The notes under the pieces: model-generated
What the model was told of the DNA's origin: nothing
Database searches by the model: none
Seen by the model: only the letters and a program-made list of their open reading frames with translations
Assembly: GCF_000252445.1 (NCBI RefSeq)
Contig: NC_017791.1
Span: forward strand, 248,001 to 312,000
Length of the DNA stretch: 64,000 bases
Source of the DNA: Deinococcus gobiensis I-0
GTDB taxonomy: Bacteria; Deinococcota; Deinococci; Deinococcales; Deinococcaceae
Direction of reading: 5' to 3'
Made by a program: the position numbers and the translations under genes
Part shown: piece after piece, positions 1 through 11,206 of the stretch
Layout: each line of letters begins with the position of its first letter
How positions within the stretch are numbered: the first letter of the stretch is position 1

Positions 1-1965
<1,965 letters not shown>

Positions 1966-2057
1966 CTCCGTATCCCCTCCCGTGATCCGGCCTCACTTGG
2001 CCGCGTGTTCGTCCTGATGCTCGCTGTCCCGCCCTTTTCCCGGCGTGTCTGCCTGCG

Positions 2058-2729
2058 CTAGTCGCCGACCAGCACGACGTGCAGCCGGCGTGGGCCGTGA
2101 ACGCCTTCGACGCGAACGAGTTCAATGTCGCTGGTCGCGCTCCCACCACTGATCCAGGTCAGTGGCCGCCCTTCCCGCACACTGGCGGCCACGCGCGCCA
2201 GCGCTTGAGGGACCGTCTGTACGAGCTGATCCTCACGCACCACACAGACATGCAGGTCGGGAATCAGGGAAAGGGCCCGGCGGCCCTGGTCGGGACCATG
2301 GTCGAGAATGAGGGTGCCCGTCTCGCTCACGGCGACCGCGCAGCCCGTCAGGACCGCCTCAATACTGTCGAGTTCGGCGTGCGTCAGCGCCGGCCCGTCG
2401 CGCACGACCTCGGCACTTCCGCCTTCCAGCCAGGCCGCCGGGAGGCCAGAAGGCACCACGACCCGGCGCACAGCGCCCAGGGCTGCCGCCACCGCCTGCG
2501 CGGCCCCGCTCGCGGGCACCCGCGTCAGCGCCGCCTTGTAGTCCAGAATCCGGTCCTCGAACTGATGCAGCACCTCGGCCTGCGATTGCGGGGCCGACAC
2601 CGGGTAGGGGGGCAGGGGTGGACGCTCCGCGCCAGCCACCGCGCGGTTGATGAGGGTGAGCATCTCCAGCCGGGCCTGCGCAGTCGATACCGGCGTGCTG
2701 GAAGGCGTGGGGAGAGTTCCGGTCGTCAT
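2058..2729 (-). CDS. lutC: Lactate utilization protein C (LUD domain)
   Basis: Third subunit of the LutABC L-lactate oxidation complex, 223 residues, cytoplasmic. The LUD domain core is visible as [20 protein letters not shown] followed by [11 protein letters not shown] and the C-terminal [21 protein letters not shown], which is characteristic of LutC/YkgG. The start is the ATG of MTTGTLPTP, preceded by AAGGAGCG; the ATG overlaps the lutB stop as ATGA, so the two are translationally coupled. A longer in-frame extension exists upstream but lies inside lutB and lacks a good ribosome site. Loss of lutC in other bacteria blocks growth on lactate (family knowledge). Confidence 0.92.
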   Translation of the reverse strand: MTTGTLPTPSSTPVSTAQARLEMLTLINRAVAGAERPPLPPYPVSAPQSQAEVLHQFEDRILDYKAALTRVPASGAAQAVAAALGAVRRVVVPSGLPAAWLEGGSAEVVRDGPALTHAELDSIEAVLTGCAVAVSETGTLILDHGPDQGRRALSLIPDLHVCVVREDQLVQTVPQALARVAASVREGRPLTWISGGSATSDIELVRVEGVHGPRRLHVVLVGD

Positions 2730-4204
2730 ACGCGCTCCTTGGACTCGGAAGAGGTGTCGGCTTCGCCACTGGCCGCCGCAGGTTCCTGACCGCGCCGCTT
2801 CCACCACTCCCGGAAGCCCTCCTTCGGCAGGGGTTGGAGGTCACGGGACTGGGTCCAGCCGCCCAACAGGCCGGGCAGCGACGTGATCGCGTCGCCGCGC
2901 ACGAGAGGCCCCTGGCCGACCCGCGCGAGTTTCAGCGCGCCCTCGAAGCGCCAGCCCTCGGCCATCACGAACTTCATGCCCTTCATGGCGAGCGCCTCGG
3001 CGGTCAGGCCCTTTTGCACGTTGGCTTCGGAGCGCAGGTAGATGAGTACCTGCGGAATGTTGATCTTGACCGGGCACACGTCGTAGCACGCCCCACACAG
3101 GCTAGACGCGCCGGGCAGCGTGTTCGCGTTCTTGTCGTACATGCCGAGCAGTTGCGGCGTCAGGATCGCCCCGATGGGACCGGGATACACCGAGCCGTAG
3201 GCGTGACCGCCCGCGCGCTCATAGACCGGACAGACGTTCAGGCAGGCCGAGCAGCGGATACAGCGCAGGGTCTGCCGCCCAAACTCGTCGGCCAGGACAT
3301 TCGTGCGCCCATTGTCGAGCAGGATGAGATGGAACTCCTGCGGACCGTCTCCGGGCGTCACCCCCGTCCAGAAGGAGTTGTAGGGATTCATGCGCTCGGC
3401 AGTGCTCGACCGGGGCAGCAGCTCCATGAACACCGAGAGGTCCTCGACCTTCTCCAGCACCTTCTCGATGCCCATGATGCTGACCAGCACCTCCGGCAGT
3501 GTCACGCACATGCGCCCGTTGCCCTCGGATTCCACCACGCAGACCGTCCCGGTCTCGGCGACCGCAAAGTTCACGCCCGACACGGCCATCTTCGTCGTCA
3601 GGAATTTCTGACGCAGGTAACGCCGCGCCGCGCCCGCGAGCGCCGCCGGGTCGTCGGACAGCTGGCCCTCGCCGGGGAGCTCGGTATTGAACAGCTCCTG
3701 GATTTCTGCCCGGTTGCGGTGGATCGCCGGGACGAGAATGTGGCTGGGGCTGTCCTTGGAGAGCTGCACGATCAGTTCCGCGAGGTCGGTTTCGACCGCG
3801 TGGATGCCGCGCTCTTCGAGCGCCAGATTGAGTTCGATCTCGTCGGAGGTGATGGACTTGACCTTGATCAGCTCGGTCACGGCGTGCTGCTCGGCGATCA
3901 GGGCGACGAGGTCGCGGGCCTCGCGGGCGTCACGCGCCCAGTGGACCTGACCGCCGCGCGCCTGTACGCTGCGCTCCAGTTGCAGCAGGCGGTCCGGGAG
4001 GTCGGCGAGCGTGTCGTCCTTAAGGGCGGCCCCGAGGTCGCGCAGCTGCTCCCAGTGCGGCATCTCCCCCACCACGTTCGCCCGCTTGGCACGGATGGCC
4101 CCGGTGACGTTGCGCAGGTTGGCCCGCATCTGTGCCCGGCCCACCTGCTCGTGCGCCGCGACCGGAAACGGCTCGGCGGGATGCAGGCCTCCGTGGCCGC
4201 TCAC
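2726..4204 (-). CDS. lutB: Lactate utilization iron-sulfur protein B
   Basis: Iron-sulfur subunit of LutABC, 492 residues. It has the N-terminal LUD-type region (VKSITSDEIELNLALEERG, ETDLAELIVQL, FAVAETGTVCVVESEGNGRM) and two ferredoxin-type cysteine clusters near the C-terminus, CIRCSACLNVCP and CGACYDVCPVKINIP, expected to carry 4Fe-4S centres. The chosen start is a GTG that overlaps the lutA stop as GTGA (VSGHGGLHPAEPFP); frame and length fit exactly. An internal ATG (MRANLRN, residue 26) is an alternative. It is coupled to lutA upstream and lutC downstream. Confidence 0.93.
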   Translation of the reverse strand: MSGHGGLHPAEPFPVAAHEQVGRAQMRANLRNVTGAIRAKRANVVGEMPHWEQLRDLGAALKDDTLADLPDRLLQLERSVQARGGQVHWARDAREARDLVALIAEQHAVTELIKVKSITSDEIELNLALEERGIHAVETDLAELIVQLSKDSPSHILVPAIHRNRAEIQELFNTELPGEGQLSDDPAALAGAARRYLRQKFLTTKMAVSGVNFAVAETGTVCVVESEGNGRMCVTLPEVLVSIMGIEKVLEKVEDLSVFMELLPRSSTAERMNPYNSFWTGVTPGDGPQEFHLILLDNGRTNVLADEFGRQTLRCIRCSACLNVCPVYERAGGHAYGSVYPGPIGAILTPQLLGMYDKNANTLPGASSLCGACYDVCPVKINIPQVLIYLRSEANVQKGLTAEALAMKGMKFVMAEGWRFEGALKLARVGQGPLVRGDAITSLPGLLGGWTQSRDLQPLPKEGFREWWKRRGQEPAAASGEADTSSESKERV

Positions 4205-4944
4205 GCGTACACCTCCTGCTCGGTGCTCGCCAGGATCTCGGCGAGGTGGACGGTACGGGTGCCGCTGCGCAGGCGGCTCAGGCCGCCGCCGATGTGCAGC
4301 AGGCAGGAGTTGTCCCCGGCGGTGCAGGCCTCCGCCCCGGTGTCGAGGATATGCCGGGTCTTGTCGGTGAGCATGGCCGCGCTCACGTCGGGATTCTTGA
4401 CGGCGAAGGTGCCGCCGAAGCCGCAGCATTCCTCGGCGCCGGCCAGTTCCAGCAGGGTCATGCCCCGGACCTGGCGCAGCAGCCGCAGCGGCGCGTCCCC
4501 GACCCGCAGGCCGCGCATGGCGTGGCAGGTGGGGTGGTAAGTGACGCGGTGCGGGTAGTACGCGCCCACATCGGTGACGCCGAGCCTGTTCACCAGAAAT
4601 TCGGAGAGTTCGAAGACGCGCGGGGCGAGGGCCTCCATCTCGCGCAGCAGCGCCTCGTCGCCGGCCCACTGGGCAGCCTGCGGGTACAGTTCGCGCACCA
4701 TCGCGGCGCACGAGCCGCTGGGCATCACCACGACCTCCGCGTCGCGGAAATCGCCCACGAACTTGCGCGCCAGGTCGAGGGCATCGTCACGGTAGCCGGT
4801 GTTCAGGTGCATCTGCCCACAGCAGGTCTGGCGGGGGTTGAAGCCGACGGTATGGCCCAGGCGCTCGAGCAGCCGGACGGTGGCCTGGCCGGTCTGGGGA
4901 AAGAGGGCGTCGTTCACGCAGGTCAGGAACAGGTCGATATGCAT
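4201..4944 (-). CDS. lutA: Lactate utilization protein A (CCG-domain iron-sulfur subunit)
   Basis: 247 residues with two cysteine-rich CCG domains typical of LutA/YkgE and heterodisulfide-reductase-like subunits: TCCGQMHLNTGYR near residue 40 and ECCGFGGTFAVKNPDVS near residue 170, plus CVN near the N-terminus and YHPTCHAMRG. It acts with LutB and LutC to oxidise L-lactate to pyruvate. The ATG is preceded by GAAAGGACCGCC. It follows lldP by 64 bp on the same strand and its stop overlaps the lutB start by 4 bp, so lldP-lutA-lutB-lutC reads as one operon. Confidence 0.93.
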   Translation of the reverse strand: MHIDLFLTCVNDALFPQTGQATVRLLERLGHTVGFNPRQTCCGQMHLNTGYRDDALDLARKFVGDFRDAEVVVMPSGSCAAMVRELYPQAAQWAGDEALLREMEALAPRVFELSEFLVNRLGVTDVGAYYPHRVTYHPTCHAMRGLRVGDAPLRLLRQVRGMTLLELAGAEECCGFGGTFAVKNPDVSAAMLTDKTRHILDTGAEACTAGDNSCLLHIGGGLSRLRSGTRTVHLAEILASTEQEVYA

Positions 4945-5008
4945 GGCGGTCCTTTCGGGAAGGCGTGCGGAAGGCCACGGAGGACCTTCCCTGCGCGCGA
5001 AGAGGGCT

Positions 5009-6715
5009 TCAGGGCTGGGGCAGCATGCCGGGCACGGCGTAGGCCTGGAGGTAGGTGATCACCATGATGACCGCCAGGAAGCCCAGGCTCTTCTTGACGG
5101 TGAACCGCAGCAGCTCGCTCTCGCGCCCGACCAGGCCTACGGCGGCGCAGGCGACGGCGATGCTCTGAGGCGAGATCATCTTGCCGGTGACGCCCCCGGT
5201 GGTGTTGGCTGCGACCATCAGCGCCGGGTTTACGCCCACCTGCTGCGCGGTCACCTGCTGGAGGTTGCTGAACAGCGCGTTCGATGAGGTGTCCGAGCCG
5301 GTCAGGAAGACGCCCAGCCAGCCCAGCACCGGCGAGAACAGTGGAAACAGGTGGCCCGTCTGCGCGAGGGCCAGGGCCATCGTGGCGCTCTGGCCCGAGT
5401 AGTTGGCGATGTAGGCGAAGCCCAGGACGAACATGATGGTCAGCACCGGGTAGAACAGTTCGCGCAGGGTCTCCACGAAGGTCCGTGCGCCCTCCCTGAC
5501 CTTCATGCCCAGCACGGCCATGCTGACCAGCGCCGCGAGGAAGATGCCCGTGCCTGTGGCCGAAAGCCAATCGAGCTTGTAGCTGGCCGCGTAGGGTGTG
5601 GGCTCGGCGACGATGGGCGCGACCTTCACGACCTGGTTGTGCAGGTTGGGCACGTCCCAGTGCGTGACCGTCCAGGCGAGGGGGCCGGGGGCCTTGAGGT
5701 CGAACAGGCCCTTGAAGGCGGGCAGGCTCCAGATCACGACGAACAGGGTCAGCAGCAGGAAGGGTGACCACGCCTTGAAGACGCTGCCCGCGCTCAGGGC
5801 CGGGGCCACCGGGCGGTACGCCGCGCCTACCGTCTGCGGTACCGGGATGGGCTGGATGACGCTGGGCTTCCAGACCTTCAGGAAGGCGGCGGTGGCGACC
5901 AGGCTGACGAGCGCCGAGGTGATATCGGGCAGCTCCGGCCCGAGGAAGTTGGAAGTGAAGAACTGCGTGACGGCGAAGCTGAGGCCGGCGACGAGCAGGG
6001 CAGGCCACAGCTCACGCACCCCGCGCAGCCCGGCCTTTGCACCGCCCTTGCCCGAATCCATCAGGAACACCATGAAGAACGGCACGAACATGGCCAGCAG
6101 CGGCAACTGCCGACCGGCGATCTGCCCGATGGTATGCGCCGGAATGCCGGTGAGGCTGCCGGCCACCGTGATCGGAATGCCCAAGGCGCCGAAGGCGACG
6201 GGCGCGGTGTTGGCGATCAGGCACAGGCCAGCCGCGTAGAGGGGGTTGAGGCCCAGCCCGACCAGCAGCGCCGCTGTGATTGCCACGGGCGCACCGAAGC
6301 CCGCCGCCCCTTCCAGAAATGCGCCGAAGCAAAAGCCGATCAGTACGACCAGAAGCCGCTGGTCCTCGGTGATATTCAGCACCGACTGGCGGATGACCTC
6401 GAACTGCCCGGTCTTCACCGTGACCTTGTAGAGAAAGACGGCGGCGATGATGATCCAAGCGATGGGCCACAGCCCGTAGCCGAAGCCGTAGAGGGTGGCC
6501 CACACCGCTTTGGCCAGGGGCATGCCGTAGGCGAATACCGCCACGAGAAAGGCCAGCAATACAGTCACCGCCCCGGCTACGTAGCCTTTCAGTCGCAGGC
6601 CCACCAGAGCGACGAAAAAGAACACGACCGGAATGAGCGCGACCAGGGTCGACAGCCAAATGCTGCCTCCAACCGGCGCGTAATTCTGGGTCCACACTGA
6701 CGCAACTTGTTCCAC
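5009..6715 (-). CDS. lldP: L-lactate permease
   Basis: Inner-membrane L-lactate/proton symporter of the LctP family, 568 residues with about a dozen hydrophobic helices. Family sequences are visible: [20 protein letters not shown], then [14 protein letters not shown], and near the C-terminus [19 protein letters not shown] and [19 protein letters not shown]. The start is a GTG ([17 protein letters not shown]) preceded by GAGGAGAGGCC; an upstream in-frame ATG lies nearer the promoter without a ribosome site. It is the first gene of the lactate operon and is transcribed from the promoter at 6773-6800. Importing lactate for LutABC fits the neighbourhood. Confidence 0.95.
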   Translation of the reverse strand: MEQVASVWTQNYAPVGGSIWLSTLVALIPVVFFFVALVGLRLKGYVAGAVTVLLAFLVAVFAYGMPLAKAVWATLYGFGYGLWPIAWIIIAAVFLYKVTVKTGQFEVIRQSVLNITEDQRLLVVLIGFCFGAFLEGAAGFGAPVAITAALLVGLGLNPLYAAGLCLIANTAPVAFGALGIPITVAGSLTGIPAHTIGQIAGRQLPLLAMFVPFFMVFLMDSGKGGAKAGLRGVRELWPALLVAGLSFAVTQFFTSNFLGPELPDITSALVSLVATAAFLKVWKPSVIQPIPVPQTVGAAYRPVAPALSAGSVFKAWSPFLLLTLFVVIWSLPAFKGLFDLKAPGPLAWTVTHWDVPNLHNQVVKVAPIVAEPTPYAASYKLDWLSATGTGIFLAALVSMAVLGMKVREGARTFVETLRELFYPVLTIMFVLGFAYIANYSGQSATMALALAQTGHLFPLFSPVLGWLGVFLTGSDTSSNALFSNLQQVTAQQVGVNPALMVAANTTGGVTGKMISPQSIAVACAAVGLVGRESELLRFTVKKSLGFLAVIMVITYLQAYAVPGMLPQP

Positions 6716-6772
6716 GGCCTCTCCTCTGCGGCCAGTGCCGCGGTTCCATCCAGATTGTCGTTGTCCTCTCAC

Positions 6773-6817
6773 TCTATAATTCAGTAGTTCAGAAAGTCAA
6801 TTGTTCAGAACAACTGT
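6773..6817 (-). promoter_or_regulatory. lldP-lutABC promoter with overlapping palindromic operator
   Basis: On the minus strand a TTGACT -35 (6795-6800) and TATAGA -10 (6773-6778) are separated by 16 bp. The near-palindrome CAATTGTTCAGAACAACTG, with a perfect core TTGTTCAGAACAA at 6801-6813, abuts and overlaps the -35 side. Related half-sites (GTTCAG, TTGAACTG) flank it. It lies between the permease and the divergent FCD-type regulator, so repression relieved by lactate is the simplest reading (inference). Confidence 0.7.
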
Positions 6818-6843
6818 TGAACTGAGTGTAAGAGGATCCAAAC

Positions 6844-7608
6844 GTGGTGGCGCAGAAGGGGCTACCCTGGGCAGTCATGTCCGCTCGCCCTACCCCCACC
6901 ATCCGGCCCCTCCAGAAACGTCTGTCGGTCGGTGCTGATATCGCCGCACAGCTTCAGGGCCTCATCAACGACGGCACTTTCAAACCCGGCGACCGGCTCC
7001 CGGGGCAGCGGGAACTGGCCCAACAGTTTGGCGCGAGCCTCGCCGGAGTCCGCGAGGCGATCAGTGTGCTGACGGCGGCAGGGCTGGTCGATGCCCGCCC
7101 CGGACGCGGCACGGTCGTGAGCAGCGTGGGTGGGGCGAATCCCACCTTCGACGGCTGGCTGGGCGCGGTAGGCGACGAGCAGGAATTCGGTGAACTGATG
7201 CAGGCCCGGCAGATGCTCGAGGCCTTCACCATCGCCGAGTCCGCTGCGCGCGCGACGCCCGAGCAGGTTGCCCGGCTGCGAGACGCCCTCCAGACCATGC
7301 GCGCCGAGTTGCAGGCCCCCGAAAGCTATGCCGAGGCGGACATGCAGTTCCATCTGCTGCTGGCCGAGACGGCGGGCAACCGTGTGGTCACACGCCTGAT
7401 GCGGGTCATCCAGCGCCCACTGATGGAGCAGTTGCGCCGCAGCATCGCCCACCTGCACGCCACCGGACAACTCGGCGAGAATCTCGTCCGCCATGAGCGC
7501 ATCGTGGACGGCATCGAGCGTCACGACCCCCAGGCCGCGCAGCGGAGCTTCGGCGAGATGCTCAGCGGGGCGCTCGACTTCTCGGAGCAGCCGACCGAGC
7601 GGCTTTAA
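6844..7608 (+). CDS. GntR/FadR-subfamily (FCD) regulator, probable lactate-operon regulator
   Basis: 254 residues. The N-terminal winged helix-turn-helix is GntR type (GDRLPGQRELAQQFGASLAG, then VREAISVLTAAGLVDARPGR). The C-terminal FCD ligand-binding helical domain is FadR-type (RQMLEAFTIAESAARATPEQ, DMQFHLLLAETAGN, HERIVDGIERHDPQAA), with the metal-binding Asp and His residues present. It is divergent from lldP and most like LldR/PdhR-type regulators. The start is taken as GTG with AGAGGA upstream; an ATG 11 codons in (MSARPTPT, 6877) is equally possible. The stop codon TAA is formed by the inserted IS at 7608; without it the stop would be TAG. Confidence 0.85.
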   Translation: MVAQKGLPWAVMSARPTPTIRPLQKRLSVGADIAAQLQGLINDGTFKPGDRLPGQRELAQQFGASLAGVREAISVLTAAGLVDARPGRGTVVSSVGGANPTFDGWLGAVGDEQEFGELMQARQMLEAFTIAESAARATPEQVARLRDALQTMRAELQAPESYAEADMQFHLLLAETAGNRVVTRLMRVIQRPLMEQLRRSIAHLHATGQLGENLVRHERIVDGIERHDPQAAQRSFGEMLSGALDFSEQPTERL

Positions 7609-8550
7609 AGTGCGTCTGAAAAACGTGCTGGCGCAGGTTTACCCTGCATCCACAAAGGTGGACGATTGGGTTGAGGTGATGCGCCCATGTCCCGGTGTGC
7701 TTATCCCAACGATCTGACGGACGCCGAGTGGCACGTTCTTTTCCCGCTCCTTCCTCCAGAAACCCCAGTAGGTCGCCCACGAAAATGGTCGTTTCGAGAG
7801 ATCCTAGACGGTATTTTCTACGTCCTGCGCGGCGGCATTGCTTGGCGAGCGATGCCTCATGATTTGCCTCCGTGGCAGACGGTCTATCACTATCACCGTC
7901 TTTGGCGACTCCAGGGCGTCTGGGAGGCACTCCACACGATCCTTCGGGAGATGGTCCGTCAGCGAGAGGGTCGCGCAGCGACCCCCAGCGCCGCGATCAT
8001 CGACAGCCAATCCGTCAGGACCACGGAAGCTGGTGGGCCTCGCGGATACGATGGGGGCAAGAAAGTCAGTGGCCGGAAACGTCACCTACTCGTCGACACT
8101 TTGGGGCTCGTCATGGCGATCAAGGTCCACGAGGCGGACATCCAGGATCGCACTGGTGCAATTCTTCTCCTGCGGGATCTCCCCAATGTCTTTCCTCGGA
8201 TGGGGCACCTGTGGGCGGATGCGGGGTACACCGGGAAGCTCGCTGGAGAGATCAAGACGCATCTGGGCTGGACCATGGAGATCGTCAAACATCCCTGGTC
8301 GGGTTGGCAGGGCACCTGGGCACCAAAAGATGCACCTCCACGGCACGTGGAGGTACCAAAAGGATTTGTCGTCCTGAAGCGCCGTTGGGTGGTGGAGCGG
8401 ACGTTCGCCTGGCTGGGGAAATCCAGACGTATGGCAAGGGACGACGAAGCCCTGGTCGAAACCGCTGAGAACCTCGTGTACGAAGTCATGATCCGGTTGA
8501 TGGTACGTCGGTTGGCAAAGTCCCCTCCCTGAGCCTTTTCAGACGCACTT
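7608..8550 (+). mobile_element. IS5-family insertion sequence (943 bp)
   Basis: Bounded by perfect 15-bp inverted repeats AAGTGCGTCTGAAAA (7608-7622 and, inverted, 8536-8550) and flanked by a TA duplication (7606-7607 and 8551-8552). It contains one intact transposase gene. The size, the single reading frame and the 2-bp target duplication fit IS427-type members of IS5. Confidence 0.9.
7687..8532 (+). CDS. IS5-family transposase
   Basis: 281-residue DDE transposase. The N-terminal DUF4096-like domain (LTDAEWHVLFPLLPPETPVG, YVLRGGIAWRAMPHDLPPWQ) is followed by catalytic motifs AAIIDSQSVRT (first Asp), LWADAGYTG (second Asp) and VVLKRRWVVERTFAWLGKSR (Glu). It appears intact and fills the element between the two inverted repeats. 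Transposition moves the 943-bp element; no passenger gene is present. Confidence 0.95.
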   Translation: MSRCAYPNDLTDAEWHVLFPLLPPETPVGRPRKWSFREILDGIFYVLRGGIAWRAMPHDLPPWQTVYHYHRLWRLQGVWEALHTILREMVRQREGRAATPSAAIIDSQSVRTTEAGGPRGYDGGKKVSGRKRHLLVDTLGLVMAIKVHEADIQDRTGAILLLRDLPNVFPRMGHLWADAGYTGKLAGEIKTHLGWTMEIVKHPWSGWQGTWAPKDAPPRHVEVPKGFVVLKRRWVVERTFAWLGKSRRMARDDEALVETAENLVYEVMIRLMVRRLAKSPP

Positions 8551-8585
8551 TAGTCGCAAAGTGACAGGCCAAAGCTGACAAGCCA

Positions 8586-11075
8586 TTAGGTCTCACCTCC
8601 TTCACGGGTGAGCGGTTCCAGCTCGGCTTGCAGTGACTCAAGCCGCCACCGCTCCTGTTGGGCGCTTTCGGGATCGCCCTGATGCATATGCCAGTCGGCC
8701 AGTTGCGCGCGGGCTTCCAAGTGCAGGGGATCGGCCGAGATGAGGGCACGCAGGGCATCACGCCGCGCCAAGCTCTGTGGGGGCTGCACCTCGGCGTGGA
8801 CCTGTAGGGCGTCATGGATCAGGCGACTGGCATATTCGGCCTCCTCTCCAAGTTCAGCAGCGAGGTCTGTCAACACAGCAGGCACCCCGGCGCGCCCCAG
8901 CAGCTCCGCGAGGCGCTCAGGGTCGCGCGTTTTAAGTGCAACTTGCAATTCCCTCAGATCGCTGTGAACCGCGAAGGCCAACGTCAGGCGGCCGCGTGCA
9001 CTGCTCACCAGGTTCACCCCGAAGGTGCTGCGCAGGTGATAGATGGCCGTCTGAAGGCTCGCCAGAGGATTCTTGGCATCAGGCCAGAACCGCTCGGCGA
9101 GTTGCTCCCTTGGCAGCGAGCGTCCTGAGAGCGCGAGCGCCACCAGCAGGGCCGCACTCTTGCGAGCGGGCAGATCGCCTGCCCCCCAGGTACGCCCAGC
9201 ATGCGACAGGCGGAGCGGTCCCAGCACCTGGAGCCGCAATGGGAGCAGTGCCCGATCAGCGTCGTCGCGCAGCACGCCCAGCAGGTGATGGGCTGCCGGA
9301 CTATCCAGCAAGGGCCGGTAGCCATGGGTATGGATAAGGTCCAGGGCTGCCGTCAGATCCGTCGGAGCCGCGCGGTACAGCAGCGCCGTCGCCAACTCCA
9401 GCCGTGCGTCCTCGCGGCGGGAAGCTTCCACGACCTCGTCGAGCGGCGCCATACCCTGGAGCGCCTCTTCCAGTGCAGCCCGCAGTCCCAGGCTCCGCGC
9501 CGCATTCAGGGCCCGCCCGGCCGCCTCCACATCCCCGAGTTCACGGCAGGCGCGCGCCAACAGCAGTGCGGCTTCGGCGTGTAGGGTGGGGTTGGCCTCC
9601 CCAATACCTTCGAGCAGGCGACGGGCCTCGGTAGGCTGCCCGGCCTGGAGGAACAGCAGGGCATGGATCCGTGTAGCCCAGCCGCTCAGGTCGTCCGCCG
9701 CCAGGATGTCCACCTGCGCGCGTTGGAGTTCGGCGCGGGCCTGGGCTGTCTCGCCCAGCAGCGCATACGTCTCTGCGAGATTGATGTGGGTCAGCGCCGT
9801 GTCCTGCGGAGGGGCCTGCGCCAGAAGATGCAGCACCTGAATGTATGGGCCCTGAGCCTCCTGAAGCAGGCCGCGCCCGAACTGGAGGTTGCCCAGCGTT
9901 TCGAGGCTGCGGACCTCGCGTCGCAGATCCCCGGCTCCCCGGAAAGCGGCGACCGCGTGGGCGAGGGCGACCTCCGCCTCGGCGTGGCGGCCAAGCTGGA
10001 TGAGTAAGGTGGCGCGGTTGTGTTCGGCCTCACCGCCGATGAGGCCGCCCGTCTGTGCCGCCTCCGCAAAATCCTCCAGTGCGCTGTCCGGCTGACCCTG
10101 GAGGGCACGCACTACCCCACGCGCATTCAGGGCCAGCGGCCGCGTGGCGGACGACAACCCTGGCAGCGCACGGGTGTAGAGTGCCCCGGCCCGCTCCGGA
10201 TCCCGCGAGGCCCGCGCCAGCAGACCGGCGAGGTACAGCCCGGCCGGCTGTTCGCGCCAATGGGGCGGCACTGGGTGCAAGGCCTCACGCAGGGCGTCTG
10301 CGCCCGTCCCCACACGGCTTTCCTGCGCGAGCAGGTCCAGATACGCTTCCCAGAGCTGGGCTTCACGCAGGGCGTCCAGGGCCTCTCCCACATGACCTGC
10401 GCTTGAGAGCGCTGCCGCCACCTGCGCCGAGAGGGTCACGTCAAGCGCGGGCACGAGCAGGCGGCGCAGCAGGGCAGGCACCCGCCAGCCCCCCGGTGCG
10501 GGCCACAACCAGCCGCCATCTGCCAGGGTCGCCAAAGCCGCGCCATCTACCCCCAGAAGGGCCTGCACTGGGGGCGTCACGAGGGGAGTCCGGGCCAGCT
10601 GAGCGTAGTTGTCCTGTTCTACATCCGGCAGCAGGGGGGCCAGAGCGGCCTGGAGCTGCGGGTGCGCGGCCCAGTCCCCGGCTGCACGGCCCGCCAGACC
10701 GCGCACCGGGTCCAGCGCCGCCGGCCAGCCGCTCGACTGGGCGAAGGTGACACGCCCCCAGTCGGAGTCGCCCAGGGCGGCGGCCCATTCGCCCGCGTCC
10801 AGCAGCAGCTCGTCGCCTGAGAGGATCAAGACCTTGGCGGCATGCCCTGCTCCGGCGGCCCAGGCCTGCACCTCGCTGCGGTACCGGGGCCACCAGACCC
10901 AGCCGCGCGTGCCATGTACCGGAGCCGCGCGTGTGGGGCGCCAGCCACGCGCCTGTGCCCAGGCCAGGAGCTCTGGCTGCCCCGCACCGACCTCGACGGG
11001 GGCCACGATTCCGGCCCACGGCCCGTTGCCTGATCCTTCCAGACGTTGCCGTAACCGCTGGGACACCTCGGACAT
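8586..11075 (-). CDS. Large TPR regulator with winged-helix/BTAD-type C-terminus
   Basis: 829 residues. Residues ~230-600 are an array of helical TPR-like repeats (many A-rich helix pairs such as LLEGIGEANPTLHAEAALLL). Near 610-690 lies a winged-helix DNA-binding module of the OmpR/SARP type (LRLQVLGPLRLSHAGRTWG, LPARKSAALLVALALSGRSL, EQLAERFWPDAKNPLASLQT). A BTAD-like helical tail follows (DALRALISADPLHLEARAQL). The start ATG of MSEVSQRLRQRL lies 132 bp from the divergent S8 protease, its likely target. The effector and regulon are unknown. A second protein of this architecture lies at 40673-42589. Confidence 0.75.
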   Translation of the reverse strand: MSEVSQRLRQRLEGSGNGPWAGIVAPVEVGAGQPELLAWAQARGWRPTRAAPVHGTRGWVWWPRYRSEVQAWAAGAGHAAKVLILSGDELLLDAGEWAAALGDSDWGRVTFAQSSGWPAALDPVRGLAGRAAGDWAAHPQLQAALAPLLPDVEQDNYAQLARTPLVTPPVQALLGVDGAALATLADGGWLWPAPGGWRVPALLRRLLVPALDVTLSAQVAAALSSAGHVGEALDALREAQLWEAYLDLLAQESRVGTGADALREALHPVPPHWREQPAGLYLAGLLARASRDPERAGALYTRALPGLSSATRPLALNARGVVRALQGQPDSALEDFAEAAQTGGLIGGEAEHNRATLLIQLGRHAEAEVALAHAVAAFRGAGDLRREVRSLETLGNLQFGRGLLQEAQGPYIQVLHLLAQAPPQDTALTHINLAETYALLGETAQARAELQRAQVDILAADDLSGWATRIHALLFLQAGQPTEARRLLEGIGEANPTLHAEAALLLARACRELGDVEAAGRALNAARSLGLRAALEEALQGMAPLDEVVEASRREDARLELATALLYRAAPTDLTAALDLIHTHGYRPLLDSPAAHHLLGVLRDDADRALLPLRLQVLGPLRLSHAGRTWGAGDLPARKSAALLVALALSGRSLPREQLAERFWPDAKNPLASLQTAIYHLRSTFGVNLVSSARGRLTLAFAVHSDLRELQVALKTRDPERLAELLGRAGVPAVLTDLAAELGEEAEYASRLIHDALQVHAEVQPPQSLARRDALRALISADPLHLEARAQLADWHMHQGDPESAQQERWRLESLQAELEPLTREGGET

Positions 11076-11206
11076 GGTGGGCAGTATAGGAAGCTGAGCG
11101 GCGGACACATGAGCCTGCACGGAAGGTCTGCGGTTTTGCGGTTTTTTTGAGAAGACTCTGGTGGAATGAGTCCACGCCAAAGTTCACGCTCCGGAGGGTT
11201 CCCCCC

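Noticed and set aside
2834..4540. A 568-codon plus-strand frame across the lactate genes
   Set aside because: Antisense to lutA/lutB, which carry the iron-sulfur motifs and overlapping starts.
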